Position numbers and translations under genes: made by a program. The notes below the pieces were generated by a model. The model saw only the letters and a list, made by a program, of their open reading frames with translations. It had not been told where the DNA came from and did no database searches. A DNA stretch of 64,000 nucleotides from Hyperoodon ampullatus (taxonomy: Eukaryota > Chordata > Mammalia > Artiodactyla > Ziphiidae): NCBI GenBank assembly GCA_949752795.1, contig OX457070.1, positions 29,125,088 to 29,189,087 of the forward strand, in the 5' to 3' direction. Positions 1 to 17,150 of this stretch are shown piece after piece (position 1 is the first letter of the stretch; the number at the start of each line of letters is the position of its first letter).

Positions 1-138
1 CATTAAATGCACTCACCTCCTCCCTCTTCCTCCTGTTACAGTGGAGGAAAGGTCCTGTAAAAGACCAAATCACTTAGGATTGGGTTCCCACCACTCCATC
101 CTTTTTAAGGGCTTTGATCACGTGGTTATTCTGTTTTT

Positions 139-480
139 TTCCCCGACTGAAGCTTTATTGAGATATAATGCACATACCGTAAAATCCACTCATTAAAGGT
201 ATATGACTCATTGGATTTTGGACTATTCACAGTTATGCAGCTATCACCACCATTTTAGAATATTTTCATGACCCTGAAAAGAAACTACGTACTCATTAGC
301 AGTCACTGGCTTTTTTCTTCTACACCCTCTCCCCTCAGCCTTGAGCAACTATTAAATCTACCTTCTGTCTCTTTAGATTTCCCTGTTCCAAACATTTTTT
401 ATAAATGGAATTGTATAATATGTGCTCTGCTTGTTCTTTTGTCCTGTGTCATCAGTCTTTCCCTCTTCAATGAATCGTTC
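139..480 (-). repeat. Old L1 3'-end fragment, antisense
   Basis: The stretch beginning with TTTATTGAGATATAATGCAC and continuing through the Cys/His-poor, T-rich text resembles the 3' end of old mammalian L1 (L1M) read antisense. A second, similar copy starts near 23,120 in this window. It lies in a TIA1 intron. The exact subfamily is not assigned. Confidence 0.7.
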
Positions 481-687
481 CCATCAACCAAAAAACATGT
501 CTCTTAATAAACTTAACTCCATATCCCTTCCTTATCTGCATCCCTATTTCTCTTAATAATTCAGAATCCAACTTCTCAAAAGAGTTGTTTGCATATTCTT
601 CCACTTCTTTGTCTCCCACTCACAATACACATACACCCCACAGAAAAAATTTTCCCTCTTCTGTGAGCAAGTAATTGTATTTGTTTT

Positions 688-1127
688 CTAGGGCTGCTGT
701 ATCAAAGTAGCTGAATGACTTAAAACAACAAAAATGTATTCTTTCAAAGTTCTGGAGGATAGAAATCCAAAATCAAGTTGTCATCATGGCCATGTTCCAT
801 CAGAAGACTGTGGAAGAATCCTTCTTTCCCTCTTCTTAGTTTCTGGTGGTGACTGGCAGTCTTGGTATCCTTGGCTTGTGGCTGCATCACTCCAGTCTCT
901 GCCTTGGTCTTCACACGGCCTTCTTCCCTCTGTATGTGTCCACGTTAGCTTCTCCTCTTCTTACAACGGCCCTTCTTAAAAGGGCCCACCCTAATTTGTA
1001 TTGACCTCATCTTAACTAATACATCTGCAAAGACCCTATTTCCAAATAAGGTCACATTCACAGTTATGGGGCAGGGTAGATAGGACTTCATATAAATTTA
1101 AGAGACACAGTTCAACCCACAACAGTA
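688..1127 (-). repeat. MaLR-type LTR, antisense
   Basis: Read on the minus strand the element starts near 1127 with TGTTGTGGGTTGAACTG and ends near 688 with the text preceding a CTAATACA-like terminus. The segment GACCCTATTTCCAAATAAGG is typical of ERVL-MaLR LTRs. It is an old LTR in a TIA1 intron with no coding capacity. Confidence 0.6.
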
Positions 1128-1310
1128 ATTAAACATCGTATGGAGTTTGTTAGTGTGGTAAGCAATATTTGTTTCTTTTTTAAGAATATGCATTTCCTTT
1201 TTATGTGTCTCAAGAACAGCTTTTAGTTTGACTGTTCTTTTGTGCTAATTTAAGCTGACATTTGACATATGCAAACCAAAGCTGAACCCCATCTACTTTT
1301 CACTGTACTT

Positions 1311-1671
1311 TTTTTTTTAATAAGTTTATTTATTTTTTTGTATATTTATTTACTTTTGGCTGCGTTGGGTCTTCGTTGCTGTGTGCGGGCTTTCTCCAGT
1401 TGCAGTGAGCGGGGGCTACTCTTCGTTGCAGTGCACGGGCTTTTCATTGTGGTGGCTTCTCTTGTTGCAGAGCATGGGCTGTGGGTGCGCGGGCTCAGTA
1501 GTTGTGGCTCACGGGCTCTAGGCATGCAGGCTCTAGAGTGCAGCCTCAGTAGTTGTGGTGCACGGGCTTAGTTGCTCCGTGGCATGTGGGATCTTCCCGG
1601 ACCAGGGCTCGAACCCATGTCCCCTGCATTGGCAGGCAGATTCTTAACCACTGCACCACCAGGGAAGTCCC
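1311..1671 (-). repeat. Long cetartiodactyl tRNA SINE (CHR type), antisense
   Basis: T-rich start, then GGCTGCGTTGGGTCTTCGTT and the terminal ACCAGGGAAGTCC show a full long-form SINE in reverse orientation. Several apparent reading frames over it are repeat artefacts. Confidence 0.9.
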
Positions 1672-2830
1672 TTTTAGTCTACTCTTAAGCTGGCGTTTGT
1701 TCTTACTCTATACCAGCACTGCCCTTTTCAAGTTCACCTCTTGACTTCTGCTTGCTTGACTCTGACAGTAGATTTTTGACGGTTTCTTCCTTCATCACTG
1801 GCTATTCCTTCTTCGTCACCTTAGCTAGTGATCTCTCCTTTACCCAGATTTCAGATTTTGCTGTTTTTCAGGGCTCTATCCCAGCATGCTTTCTTTTCTC
1901 TCTGGTCTTTCTTCATGACTCTGAATCTTATATCTCCAGCTCCGTTTACTTCACACTAACAAATGGTCTTCATTTAGATGTCTTACAGATATATCAAACT
2001 TAATGTGTCTTAAATCGTCTTTGTTTCTTCCTCAAACTTGTTGCCCTCCTCCCTCCCAGGCTTCTCATTTCCATTAATGCTAGCACTATCCTCCCTACTG
2101 CCCAGGCAAAACCTAGGAATTATCTTTGATTCCTCCCCTTTGACTTACTGTGCACATCCCTCCCCACCAATTCTCTTGACTCTTCCTTTAGATTACATCC
2201 ACTGCTACTGCAATAGTCCTGGTCACTGACTGTTTTTTTAATCTGGATATTGCATTAGTCTCATAAAGTGTCTTTTTCCTTTTACTATCTCCCAAACTGT
2301 TCTCCTTCTTAAAACATAAGAACGGCCTTCTTAAAACATAAATCGGATCATGATAATCTTTCCTAAAATAATCAGTTTTTTCCTTTGGCAGTTTTCCTTT
2401 TTTGCACACTAGATTCCAGTAAAACTAGTCATCTTTCTCATGCTTCTTTAAGATGCGTACCAAACACTTTCCTGCCTTAACACACCTTGCAGTGCTTTTC
2501 CCTCTACCAGGAACACCCTGGTGTTTTGACTTTTCTAGCTCCTCTTCCTCTCTATTTCAGCTTAAATGTCATTTCAGAGACCTTCCCTAATCATGCTGCT
2601 CTAAAGTAGATTCCCATGCCTGTATGTCAGCATGGGATATTCTCTCTCTCAACCTTTTGTTTCTGTCATGGCATTTACCACAATCTGTAATTACTTTATT
2701 TGTCCCCCGCAAAAGAATGTAAGTTCTATGGCAGCAGAGACCATGTCTACCTCATTGACCAACGTTTCCCTAGCACTTAACCTGCTGTCTAGAACATGAT
2801 AGCTGTTCAGTATTTACTTGTAAGATGACT
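1672..2830 (+). repeat. L2 LINE, 3' portion
   Basis: The sequence follows the L2 3' pattern: a pyrimidine-rich body, the CTTAAATGTCATTTCAGAGA segment near 2562, AATGTAAGTTCTATGGCAG near 2718, and an ending close to 2820 like the L2 3' terminus. It is old and diverged, and lies in a TIA1 intron. Confidence 0.65.
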
Positions 2831-3167
2831 GAGAAACCAAACACTGTCATTAAAAGCATGCCGGATTGTATAAAGTGCAATTTTCATCCATAATAGTATG
2901 AGTTGTTCCATGAACTTTACAATGGCTGCCTCATAAGGGCTTTTGGGCTCGAGTCTTTCAGGTGATTAACATTCCCAAAGTCTGATATCCAAGTAAAAGA
3001 AAGACAGTTTAAAAGCACCATTGTGTTTTAGGAAAGCTGTCATATATTGTGTATTTCACAAAGCATTTCATTCAAAAAACATTTGTGAAAAGCAACTATC
3101 CTTGAGTTTTCTCTATTGCTAACAATTGTTTAACGTCAACTAATAGTGGCTTCTTTGTCATTTCTAA

Positions 3168-7357
<4,190 letters not shown>

Positions 7358-10300
7358 AAAAGGACTCCAGAATCTAAAGCCAGTGGCTTAAGGCTACAGG
7401 GAGTGTAGTAAAGCCGTTGTTTACTTAAAGATTTATCAAATCAGTCAGTGCAAATGTCAGATACAATGTATTTATTTAAAAGATTCATTTTTTAATCATG
7501 AAATTACTTACCATCCGCATTGTTTTAAAAAGAAACAATATGCTGGATGTCTGCCAATTTTTGCCTTCATTACCTTTTTTGATAAAGTTTCTCAAATCCT
7601 TGTTTCAAATACAAATGCAGGGATTGCTGCCGCTTTTTTAAAATTGAGGCAGAAAATTGCACAATGTTGAACTTTTTTCCACTGAAGTAGTGTGCAGTTC
7701 TAGTTTGCATTCCTGATATGACTTAAAACATGTAATATAAAGATGTAAAAAAAAAAGAAAAAAGGAAAACCAAAACTGTGCAGAGTCTAGAAGTTCTTTG
7801 TAATCTTCAGCTTATGCACAATTCTATTTTAGGTTTTTTTGAAATAAGCATTGTTTGAGCTGTCCCATCTCCACTGTTTTCCCTTTGGGGTTTTTAAATA
7901 TAAGTTATTAGTTTACATCATTTTTGTATCTACATTTTTTTCACAAATTTGTCTTGCCTTATTAAAGTTCTATAAAATATACTTAAATGGAAAAAAATGA
8001 TCTTTAGATTGAAAACTTTTCTCAGATGGATTGATAATTGCATTCATCTTGTGTTTTATATGAGAAGGTGCCTCAAGAATTCCCTGTCGAATTTGTTTAA
8101 AAGGGTTTTTATCTTCTGCGATGAACTTTGCTGTGTACCAGGAAATATAAAAACAAAAACTTGTTACTAAAGAAAATCTATGAAATGTGATAAGTTCTTA
8201 TGAACTCATGTTAATTTCATGTGTCAACTTCTACATTTACATGTATCATTTCATTATGTAAAATGTTTTAGCAATTTAATATTTTGCACAGTTAGCAAAC
8301 TTTGTATGTCATTTCCTCCTTAAAGGCATCATGCAGAGTTGACAGGAGATTTATAAGGTTTTGTTTGCATGTGAATATCAAATACACACTTTGGTAGTCT
8401 TTGAATACAAAGTCATCTGCTCTTGTTTTTCAAGAACTTTGAGACACAAAGTTGTATGTAAAGAAATATATTAATTTGCCATATTCTAGTTATATTTACT
8501 CAAAAAGAGTAAATCAACTTGATTTTAATATGTACAAATGATAGCTGTGAAACTGTAGAATATCCTTATGTCAGGCTTGGGGTTTCTTGTGAACTCCAAA
8601 ATTAGCCTGAATGACCAGCCGGGCAAAGCATTTTTTAAATGTTCAGAGGCCAAAAGATAAACAAACAAAAAACCGTGAAATCCTACCTCCTTAAACAGCC
8701 TTCAAAGAGGAGAATCCTCAGTGCAATCATTACTTTGATTCTTTTGGTACCTGTTTTCCTGGAGTTCCCAATTTTATTATTTTGGGGTGGCTCCGAGCAT
8801 TAAGAGGTTTAATCTTTGATGGCATTGTTCTAGTTTTGAAATTTCTAGTATATTTCAGTTTCTTAGAAGAATTGTGGGAGATTTTGTTTTGTTTTGTTTT
8901 CAGCGAAAGTCACAAACTCTCCTCTTCTTTGACTCACAAAGGGGAAGGGTCCCCAGTCTACATATTTGGATGCTTGGTTGTTTTTAAGACCAGAGAGCTC
9001 CTGGTGTTGTATTTAGGAACAGAAAAGGCCCATGGAATCCTAAGAGTTTCCTGGCCTGTATCCTCCAGGTAGGAGCAGATGGCTCTAAGCTGGTCTCTAA
9101 GCCGATATGTCTGTAAACCAGAGCCCAGGAAAGACAGCTCATAAATGTATAATTCTCTGGAGCTCAGTTCTATGCAGTTGTACTGATGTTTCATCAAGTC
9201 ACTGTGTATTTTCTAAGTGTTGATACATTAAAAGTTGCTTTATGGAAGATGAGTAAATTTTTTAAACACTTGGAAATTTTATTTCCTTGTTAATTAACCT
9301 TCTACAGATCAGGGCATGCAACCAAAAGCAGCTTAAATACTCAAAAAATAAAATAACAGGATGCTGTTTTTAGATTCTTCTGGTTTATGTTCCTATTTTA
9401 GGACCCTCACTTTTCTCTTATTCAAAAGTATTTTATGTCCTATACATCTGTGGATTGCAGGGTAAATTATTTGGGCATAAATAATCCAAGCAAAAGTATA
9501 GTTTTTCTTTCATCTTGACTATCTCAAGAAATAACACTTTTTATTAGCCAATATTTTCTTATTGCACAATTCTAAAATGTACATTGACTACTTTTTGAGA
9601 AGAAAGTAGCATTACTCAAAGGCTTATTACTACTGAACAAATTTGCAATTCAGGAACATTGCTAACTTTGCTTTAAATCTTACTCTCAGTGTTAAATCAT
9701 TTAAAAAATTTACAGTCTAAAAATCATACTGGTATTAGTATCAGGTAAGGAAATTAAAGTTTTTTAAATGGACTCATTCTCTGCAATACGCATTCAGATC
9801 TTACTTTAAAATACATCTGGTACTGTAAAGAACCTAAAGTGGTTCACACTTAATGGGTCATTAATCCAGTATTCTTTGCCCTGACTGTTTGGATATTAAA
9901 GTTCCTTTATGTTTTCTATAACCTTTGGGATTTTCTTGCAGTGATTATTGTGTGAGAGATTTTTTTTTCTTTTTGGTCTAGTCATATTGTTGTATTCACT
10001 CAGGTATTTGTTAGATTTCTTTTTAATCTTATTTCAGAAACCATGGTTTGCATTGGGTTACTGTTTGATACCACAAAGAATTGCTGTAGATTTAACTCAC
10101 TATGAAATCAGGATCTCATTTTCCTTGTTAATATTCTCTCCCTGTTGAAAATGAGATTCACATTCTAGTTTTATTCTTCTCCTGTTTTGTTCCTGTGCTT
10201 ACTCAGCTTCCTTTTGTATGTGCTAGAGTTCTATTACTTTTGAGAAGGCGGTTGATAAGGACTAGTTTGCATACACAAAGAGAGTTAAGTTTACCAAGAG

Positions 10301-10380
10301 CTACAGGGTGCTCTTGAGGTTACAGTTGAATGGGAAAAATAAAATGTGTTTGTAGGAAATAAAGAACAAACCCTTTCAAT
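7358..10380 (+). other. TIA1: TIA1 3' UTR (end uncertain)
   Basis: About 3 kb of A/T-rich sequence follows the stop and is nearly free of young repeats, which fits a retained 3' UTR. Candidate poly(A) signals are ATTAAA at 7961-7966 (proximal) and AATAAA at 10338-10343 and 10358-10363 (distal). The distal end is inference. Confidence 0.55.
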
Positions 10381-10399
10381 GAAAGAGTGATGATTTCTA

Positions 10400-12480
10400 A
10401 AAACAAAATCTTTTTATAGGGGGTTGTTACGTTTCTTCCAGTCACTGCATTTTGACTATTTAGAACTTGAAGGACATACCTCCAAAACAACAAATTTTAA
10501 CTTAAGAGCCTTGATAAAATGTATGTGAGTGTTTCTGAGTTGAATAGGACTTTACACTATGGTCTCTAAAGTTGAAGGCTGAAGTTATTCTGATAGTAAT
10601 TCACCTAAAAAAGGGAAAAGTAGATTTCTGACTCAGGGTTAATAAGCTCGGGTGAGAGGCTGTGCAGAAAATAGTTATTAAGCAGTTTTATATACCAGAT
10701 AAATGAGATCCCTAGCTTCTTATTTGTGTTCAGCTCTAGAAAACCAACAGCCACACTTAAACACACCAGGCAAGATTTGGAGGCTCCTACTGTGGAAAAC
10801 CTAAGCAACTCTTGAGTGAAAAGACAGATGCTGATATTTGAGGGTCCCCTCCAAAAAGTAACTGGCCAAGAGTCCCCTTACAGTGGAGCATACCAATCAG
10901 TAAGCCCTGCCCACATACACAAACCTTCCAAACAGGTTTTTAGTGCTTCACTTCTAAATAAAGACAGCCAAAGATCACCAGAAATTGAGAAAAACCTTGA
11001 TTGTAAAAGGTAGAGCTAAATAAAAGCAACTCTCAAGAAGCAGAAAACTTCAACAACTATCATATCCTCAAATAAGATACTGTACTCAAGAAATTAGAAC
11101 AGGATACTAATATGTCACAACAAGAAATTAGAATATGAATAAATTCAGTGAGAATATTAAAAGATGATATGTTCTATAACAAATCAAAAGTGTAGGGAAA
11201 AAAATAAATATGGATCAATTCAGGAGGTTTGATATTAAATCAATAGGAGTTCCAGGAAGAAAACAGAAAATAGAGGATTGGGTAGAATTTATTAAATAAA
11301 GGAAAATTTCCCTGATGAAATTTTGAGTTTCAAGATTTAAAAAAAGCTAATGTTGAATTTGCACAATAAATATAAAAGACCCATACAATGCCATACCACT
11401 ATGAAATTTTAGGATGCCAGATCTATAAAGAGAATATTCAAAAATTTACCAGGTAGAAGAAGGATCGAGGAAAATACTCAACGGCAACATTGGAACCTAG
11501 GGATCAATGGGGTGCTGTCTTCAAAAGTTTGAATGGGTGACAATAGAATAAAGACATTATTAGACATGCAAGTTCTCAAAAGATTTTCTTCCTGTTCAGT
11601 GATTCTCAGTTACTGGATAAACTCCATCAAAATAAGAGTAAATCAAAGAAAAAATATGATGTAGCGTCTAGAAACGGGATCAAACACGAGTGAGATAACG
11701 GGAAGTCCCAGGATTGCAGCTGTGAAGCGACCTGGCAGCCAATCCAGACTGATGGTCAGAGGGCTAGACTTAAGGTTATCTGAGACGCCAGCCTGTTATT
11801 GTGAGATGTTTTATGGAACTATGGAGCAAGTGAAAAGACTAAATACTGGAAGAAAATCAGGCAAATGGAAAGAGACAATTGTCAGGGAAAGCATTCTATA
11901 AGAAAGGAAACATTCCCTGAGCCAAGTACGTGCATCAAGATAACATTTCATGTTTTCCTGAACTATATTCACAAATATTTGTATCAATACTATTCCGCTG
12001 CTTTGGTTTTCTTTGGCAATTCCAATTGTGTGTTGGATTTCCTCTGCCTGACATCGGTTTCTATCATTTGTTCTTAATTATTTTTATCTTTTTGTTGCTT
12101 TTTTCATTTCTGATCTCTGCTTCTTAATATGCTTCCTGTGGTATCCAGACTCACTTGTGTTCCTTTTAATGTAATCTTCATTTCTGAAAAAAAAATTTTT
12201 TTCTCTTTTCTAAATTCCACCAATTTTTGTTTGACTTCAGGGTTGTCTCTTCCCTGAATTCTTGTTTTTCTTAGCTGCATTTACTTCATTAGATTTTTAA
12301 AATTCATATTGGAATGTCTATATTATTTTCAACTGCTTTGTGGGAATATTTTTCCTGTGAGTCTTCTCCAGGGAAACTCTAGGTAAGTTTTGCTGTCTTA
12401 TTTTTAATTACAGTATCTTGGTACAAATGCTGTGCTTATTCCTATTTGTTCATATTTGAAACAATTGGTTTTTCCTAGAC
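10400..12480. other. Intergenic A/T-rich region with probable HAL1/L1-like remnants
   Basis: Between the TIA1 3' UTR and the next L2 I see no gene. From about 10,810 to 11,650 the A-rich + strand (segments such as AGGAGTTCCAGGAAGAAAAC) resembles degraded L1 ORF1 or HAL1 sequence. The rest is not recognised. Confidence 0.4.
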
Positions 12481-12539
12481 CAAGTACCAGCAGGAGGATG
12501 AAGGGGAAAAACCTTGTCAAGATTTCTCACCTCCCTCTG

Positions 12540-13540
12540 TGGCTACAATGAATTGTCTCCTTAAAAGTGTAGCCATGGCTCTTCTCTGGGATGTGATCTT
12601 GTTCAGAAGTTCTGTGCCAGCTCTGAGCTCCCTTGGTTCCTTCATCTGCTACATTAAGGGACCTAACTCACGTCTTCAAGGACATCCCCTAACTTGCTTT
12701 CTGAAAGACATCACCTCTGGACCCCTTAGGCACTTCACACACCTTCCCTCCCTGCCTCTCCCACACTCATATGCTTGTTCAGTCCTCCCCACAGCAGGCT
12801 CCACTCAGGGTTTGGCTCTCTTCTCAGAGTGAATATTTGCGAGTGATTTCTGAGGTCTGCCACTACCAGCCCCCTCCTCACTCCCTGTCCTTCCCCCATG
12901 GCACTCAGTTGGCCTCCCATCCAGCACCACACTTCCACTCAATGTGGAATGTATAAGTTTTCTTTGCATCCCTAGTTTCACTTAAGATAACTGGTTGTGG
13001 GAGTCAGTTGGTCATATGTTTTCCTTGTCGCTCCCTGTGGTTTCCAGGAGAAGTGGAAAGATCCAGAACCAGGCTGCTAACATTTCAACCAGAATCAGAA
13101 GACCAAAGGAATCTTTTAACAGATGTAAATCTGATCATGACACTCCCCTGCTTGAAAGTCTTTGTTTCAAATTGTATTTAGCAGTAATCTAACATCTTTT
13201 TTTTTTTTTTTTTGCGGTACGCCGGCCTCTCACTCTTGTGGCCTCTCCCGTTGCGGAGCACAGGCTCCGGACGCGCAGGCCCGGCGGCCATGGCTCACAG
13301 GCCCAGCCGCTCCGCGGCATGTGGGATCTTCCCGGACCGGGGCACGAACCCATGTCCCCTGCATCGGCAGGCGGACTCTCAACCAGTGCGCCACCAGGGA
13401 AGCCCAGTAATCTAACATCTTTAATGTGGCCTGCAGAGCCTTCTAAAGTGCAATCTGTGCTTACCCAACTTCACAGCAAGCCATTCTCCAGTCTCCCATA
13501 AGCCCTTCCACTCCACACTCATCTTACAGTTTCCTGAATA
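12540..13540 (+). repeat. L2 LINE 3' portion, interrupted by a SINE
   Basis: Text such as ATCATGACACTCCCCTGCTT near 13,134 and the continuation after 13,422 are L2-like. The SINE at 13200-13405 splits it with an exact 17-base duplication. The 5' limit is uncertain. Confidence 0.5.
13200..13405 (-). repeat. Young short-form cetacean SINE (CHR-2 CD-like), antisense
   Basis: Poly-T then GCGGTACGC, ending AGGGAAGCCC. It is flanked by a perfect duplication AGTAATCTAACATCTTT (13183-13199 and 13406-13422). The short form lacks the central block of the long SINEs; calling it the cetacean-deletion subfamily is from family knowledge. Confidence 0.92.
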
Positions 13541-14360
13541 AGTAAACACTTTATATCAGTTAAGGTCCAGTCAGGGAGACAGAAGCCAACACTAAAATTT
13601 GAAAAGGGAAATTTTAATGTGAATAGTTGTTAAATAATAAAAAGTGGTTAACTACTAAAAGGGATCCAGAAATTGCAGGTGCAAAAAAAAGCAGCTACTA
13701 TTTATGGACAGAGTGGACAATGCAGAAACTAAGGGTTTAGGAGAGCACTGAGTTTCTCACCTCTTCAAAGTGGGCTTGATTATCTTAGGAACGTGCCACC
13801 CGGTGAACAGGCATGCCAGAGGGCGTGGGCCAGAGCTGGTCCTTAGAAGCTGCCTGCCATTGGCCAGAGGTGGGTGGGCTGGAGATAATCTTTAGAAATG
13901 GTCCACCAGGTGGGGGAGCTATAGGGTTGCCAGAATTAGCAAGTGAAAGCACAATCGCAAATATTGCAAGAAACATACTAAAAGTTATTTGTTGTTTAAC
14001 TGAAATCCAAGTTTAACTGGGTGTCCTGTATTTTATCTGTCAGTCCTCGAGAGTGGAGCAGCCAAAGCTGCCATGGAAGCAGCTGCAGGTAAGTAAAGTG
14101 TGGCCTGAGGGTGCAGCTGGGGCAGGTCCAGAGAACCACTGACGTGAACGCCACTGGGTCTTCTTTACACTGATCCATTGGCTTGCACACTGAATAAAAA
14201 GAGAGAACCAGAACCCATAAGGAATGTGCCTTCCTGTCATCATCACCTTGCCATGTTCCCCCAGTGCCCTCTATTGACAAAGCCTAACATTGAGCCAACT
14301 GACAAAGGAGAAATGTTTCACAAAGCAAGGCCAAGAAGGGTGGACTGGGGACCAAGACTC
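13541..14360. other. Intergenic sequence, old unassigned repeats
   Basis: No gene seen. The segment near 13,921-14,040 (AGGGTTGCCAGAATTAGCAA to TGTCCTGTATTTTATCTG) resembles an old interspersed element related to the foldback at 42,974-43,070. Confidence 0.35.
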
Positions 14361-14369
14361 CCATTGCAG

Positions 14370-14640
14370 AGCCCTGCCATGTGAATGCCTTTTGTCTGCT
14401 CTTTGTCTTCAACTCTCCACTTAAATGTCCCTTCCTCTAAAATGCCTTCCCTTCTTTACCCACAATCTAAATCAGTAGCCTCTCAAGCCATCTTATGTTT
14501 ACTTTTCCTTTATAGCATTTGTCATCATTTTAAATTATGTATTTGTGCGATTATATTGTTAAAACCTGTGTTGCCCACTAAAAGCTGGTGACTGTTTTCT
14601 TCAGGGCTGTATATACCCAGTAGGTAGTAAATCAATCAAT
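14370..14640 (+). repeat. L2 LINE 3' fragment
   Basis: CTTAAATGTCCCTTCCTCTA, the AGCATTTGTCATCATTTTAA text and the ending TAGTAAATCAATCAAT follow the L2 3' end. Confidence 0.6.
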
Positions 14641-15429
14641 TAATTTAATTATCTCAATCTTGTTTTAACCAAATGGATTTCTACCATGTGCTGATAGTAC
14701 TACCAGCTAGAGTACTGGGTATGAGGTGATAAGAGCTAAAACTAAAGGACCAAACCAGGGGCAATTCTTTATGCCATACCAAGTAATTTGAACTTTTTTT
14801 TAATCTTAAAGGTCCTAGGGAGCCATTGATCTAATTTGTTTTTAGTCAAGATGTCTTCCAGGTTCCTGGCATGAGCAATTAGATGGATGGTTGGGGCTAG
14901 TTACTAGGGTAGGAAAAGGAAGAAGAGCAGTCTGCGAGGGTGAGTGAGGATAGATGCTAGTTAGAGGGCAGAAGATGAAAGCTAATGAGGTCTGCCTTTC
15001 AAAATGTGGCGCTTGGACATGTGTGACATTCAGGTAGAAATAGGCAGTAGGTAATGATATGGAATTTGGAAGGGAGATCCAGGCTGAAATAGAGATGGGA
15101 GTCATCAGCATTTAGGTGGTAGTTCAACCCATGGAGTGGCAATCACCCAGAGAGACGCTAGAGTGAGAAGAGGACTGAGGACAGAACTCTTAGGTCTATC
15201 AGTATTGAAGGTGGGGCAGAGACAGAGAAGCTTGCGAAGGAGAATGAGGAAGAGCTGCCTGACAGGTGGGAGAAATACTGAGGGTCCATGATGTTGCAGA
15301 ATTCAAGGAGGAAAACATTCAAGGAGTAGTCAAGAGTCAAATTTGGCAGAGGGGGAAAAAACAAGTGAAAAAAAGTCCACTGGATTTAGCAATGAGGAAG
15401 TAATTGGTGACTTTAAAAATGAGCATTTT

Positions 15430-15619
15430 GGGCTTCCCTGGTGGCGCAGTGGTTGAGAGTCCGCCTGCCGATGCAGGGGACACGGGTTCGTGCCCCGGTC
15501 CGGGAAGATCCCACGTGCCGCGGAGCGGCTGGGCCCGTGAGCCATGGCCGCTGAGCCTGCGCGTCCGGAGCCTGTGCTCCGCAATGGGAGAGGCCACAAC
15601 AGTGAGAGGACCGCGTACC

Positions 15620-15662
<43 letters not shown>
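15430..15662 (+). repeat. Young short-form SINE with 39-base A-tail
   Basis: Starts GGGCTTCCCTGGTGGCGCAG, ends CGTACCGC followed by A(39) at 15622-15660. The duplication is GAGCATTTT at 15421-15429 and 15663-15671. The long uninterrupted tail suggests a recent insertion. Confidence 0.93.
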
Positions 15663-16029
15663 GAGCATTTTCAGTGACGTAGTAGGAGCAAAATGTGGAC
15701 TGTATTGGGTTAAGGAGTGGGAGGTGGGGATAGTTAACTGGTGCAGCCTCTGCCTTCCCGATTCAGCAGGCTATAGACGGAAGGAGAGAGGAAAGAGGAG
15801 ATGGGTTTAAGAAAGCAATAATTTTTAAAAATCTCAATACAATAAACTATGAATAAATCACAAAGATAAGTAAATGACCACCAAAAAAACAACCCCACTC
15901 TTCACTCATTCGGAAATAGACAACAAAAAACATTCACCTCCGTTTTACATAGAAAATCGGAACAACAGTTAAAGAATGCGTTTGTGTGCAGGTGTGTACT
16001 GTTTCTCTAGGATACTCAGAATTGAATGA

Positions 16030-16430
16030 TGGATTAAAGAATGTAAATTGTAAAAACTGTATGATATATATTGTCAAATTATATTGGTACTTTATAATGT
16101 ACAGCTCTTTATAATGGTACAGTTATAATGGTACAGCTCTTAAAAGCTGTACGATTTTACACTCCAACCAATAATGTCGGAAAGCACTCGTTTGCCCCCC
16201 CTACTTTTACCAGTGCTGATTGTTATTAAGCCTTTATTTTTGCCAATCTGATGCATGTAAAATGATCTCTTTTATTTCCCTGATTGTAAGTAAAGTTAGT
16301 GATTTGTTCCCATGATAGTTGGTTGTTTGTGTTTCTTTTCTGTGACCTGTCTGTATCCTTTGTCCATTTGACCTCCAAGGACTTTTAGACATTATAATAA
16401 TTACATGTTGAATATGTAATAACTATATAT
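16030..16430 (-). repeat. Old L1 fragment, antisense
   Basis: ACTCCAACCAATAATGTCGG and the following T-rich text match the usual antisense L1 ORF2 3'-end/3' UTR pattern seen also near 22,700 and 23,750. Confidence 0.5.
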
Positions 16431-16499
16431 CATACGTCTTTAGAAGGAAAAGGTGCAGTAAAAATATGAGCGAGGAAGAAGTGACTATTGAATGATTAG

Positions 16500-17150
16500 G
16501 CGGAATTTTTAAAGAAACTAATAGAACCTCTAGAAACTAAAAACAAAAGCTAAAATTAAAAATTCAGTGGACTGACAAAACCAAATTAGATACAGCTGAA
16601 GAAATCTGTGAATTGGAACAGTACAACAGTGCAGAGACAAAGAGGTAGAAAATATGAAGAGAGCATGGAGAATAGAATGGGAAACCTAAAATATATTTAA
16701 ACTGGAGTTCCATAAAGAGAGAAAACAATTTGGGATGGGAAATATTCGAAGCGATAGGGCTGAGAATTTTCCTGAATTATTGAAGGGTAGGAATTCTCAG
16801 ACAAGATCCACAATGAATCCCAAGAAGGATAAATAAAATGAAGTCCATGCTTACATATATAGTCAAATTGCAGATTATCAAAGACAGATTTTAAAAGCAG
16901 CAGAGAGTGGGAGAAAAAAGAAGACTACTACAATGATATGACAATTAGATTGACATCAGATGTTTCAACAGCAAGACGATAGGCCAGAATTCAGAGGGAT
17001 ATCTTCAATGTGCTGAAAGAAACAACCAACCTAAAGCAATCATACAAGAATGAGGATGAAATAGAAAAAGAAAAGCCAAGAGAATTTGCCAACAATAAAT
17101 CCAATACTAAATGAACTTCGAAAGCATATATTTCAGGGAGAAAAAAATCC
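16500..17150 (+). repeat. Old L1 ORF1 or HAL1 remnant
   Basis: Segments such as GGAGTTCCATAAAGAGAGAA, TTGACATCAGATGTTTCAAC and GCTGAAAGAAACAACCAACC follow the non-LTR ORF1 3' region of L1M or HAL1. Many stops; no coding capacity. Confidence 0.5.

Noticed and set aside
15404..15682. Repeated open frames reading ...[19 protein letters not shown]... at many sites
   Set aside because: They are translations of the same short-form SINE in each orientation, not genes.
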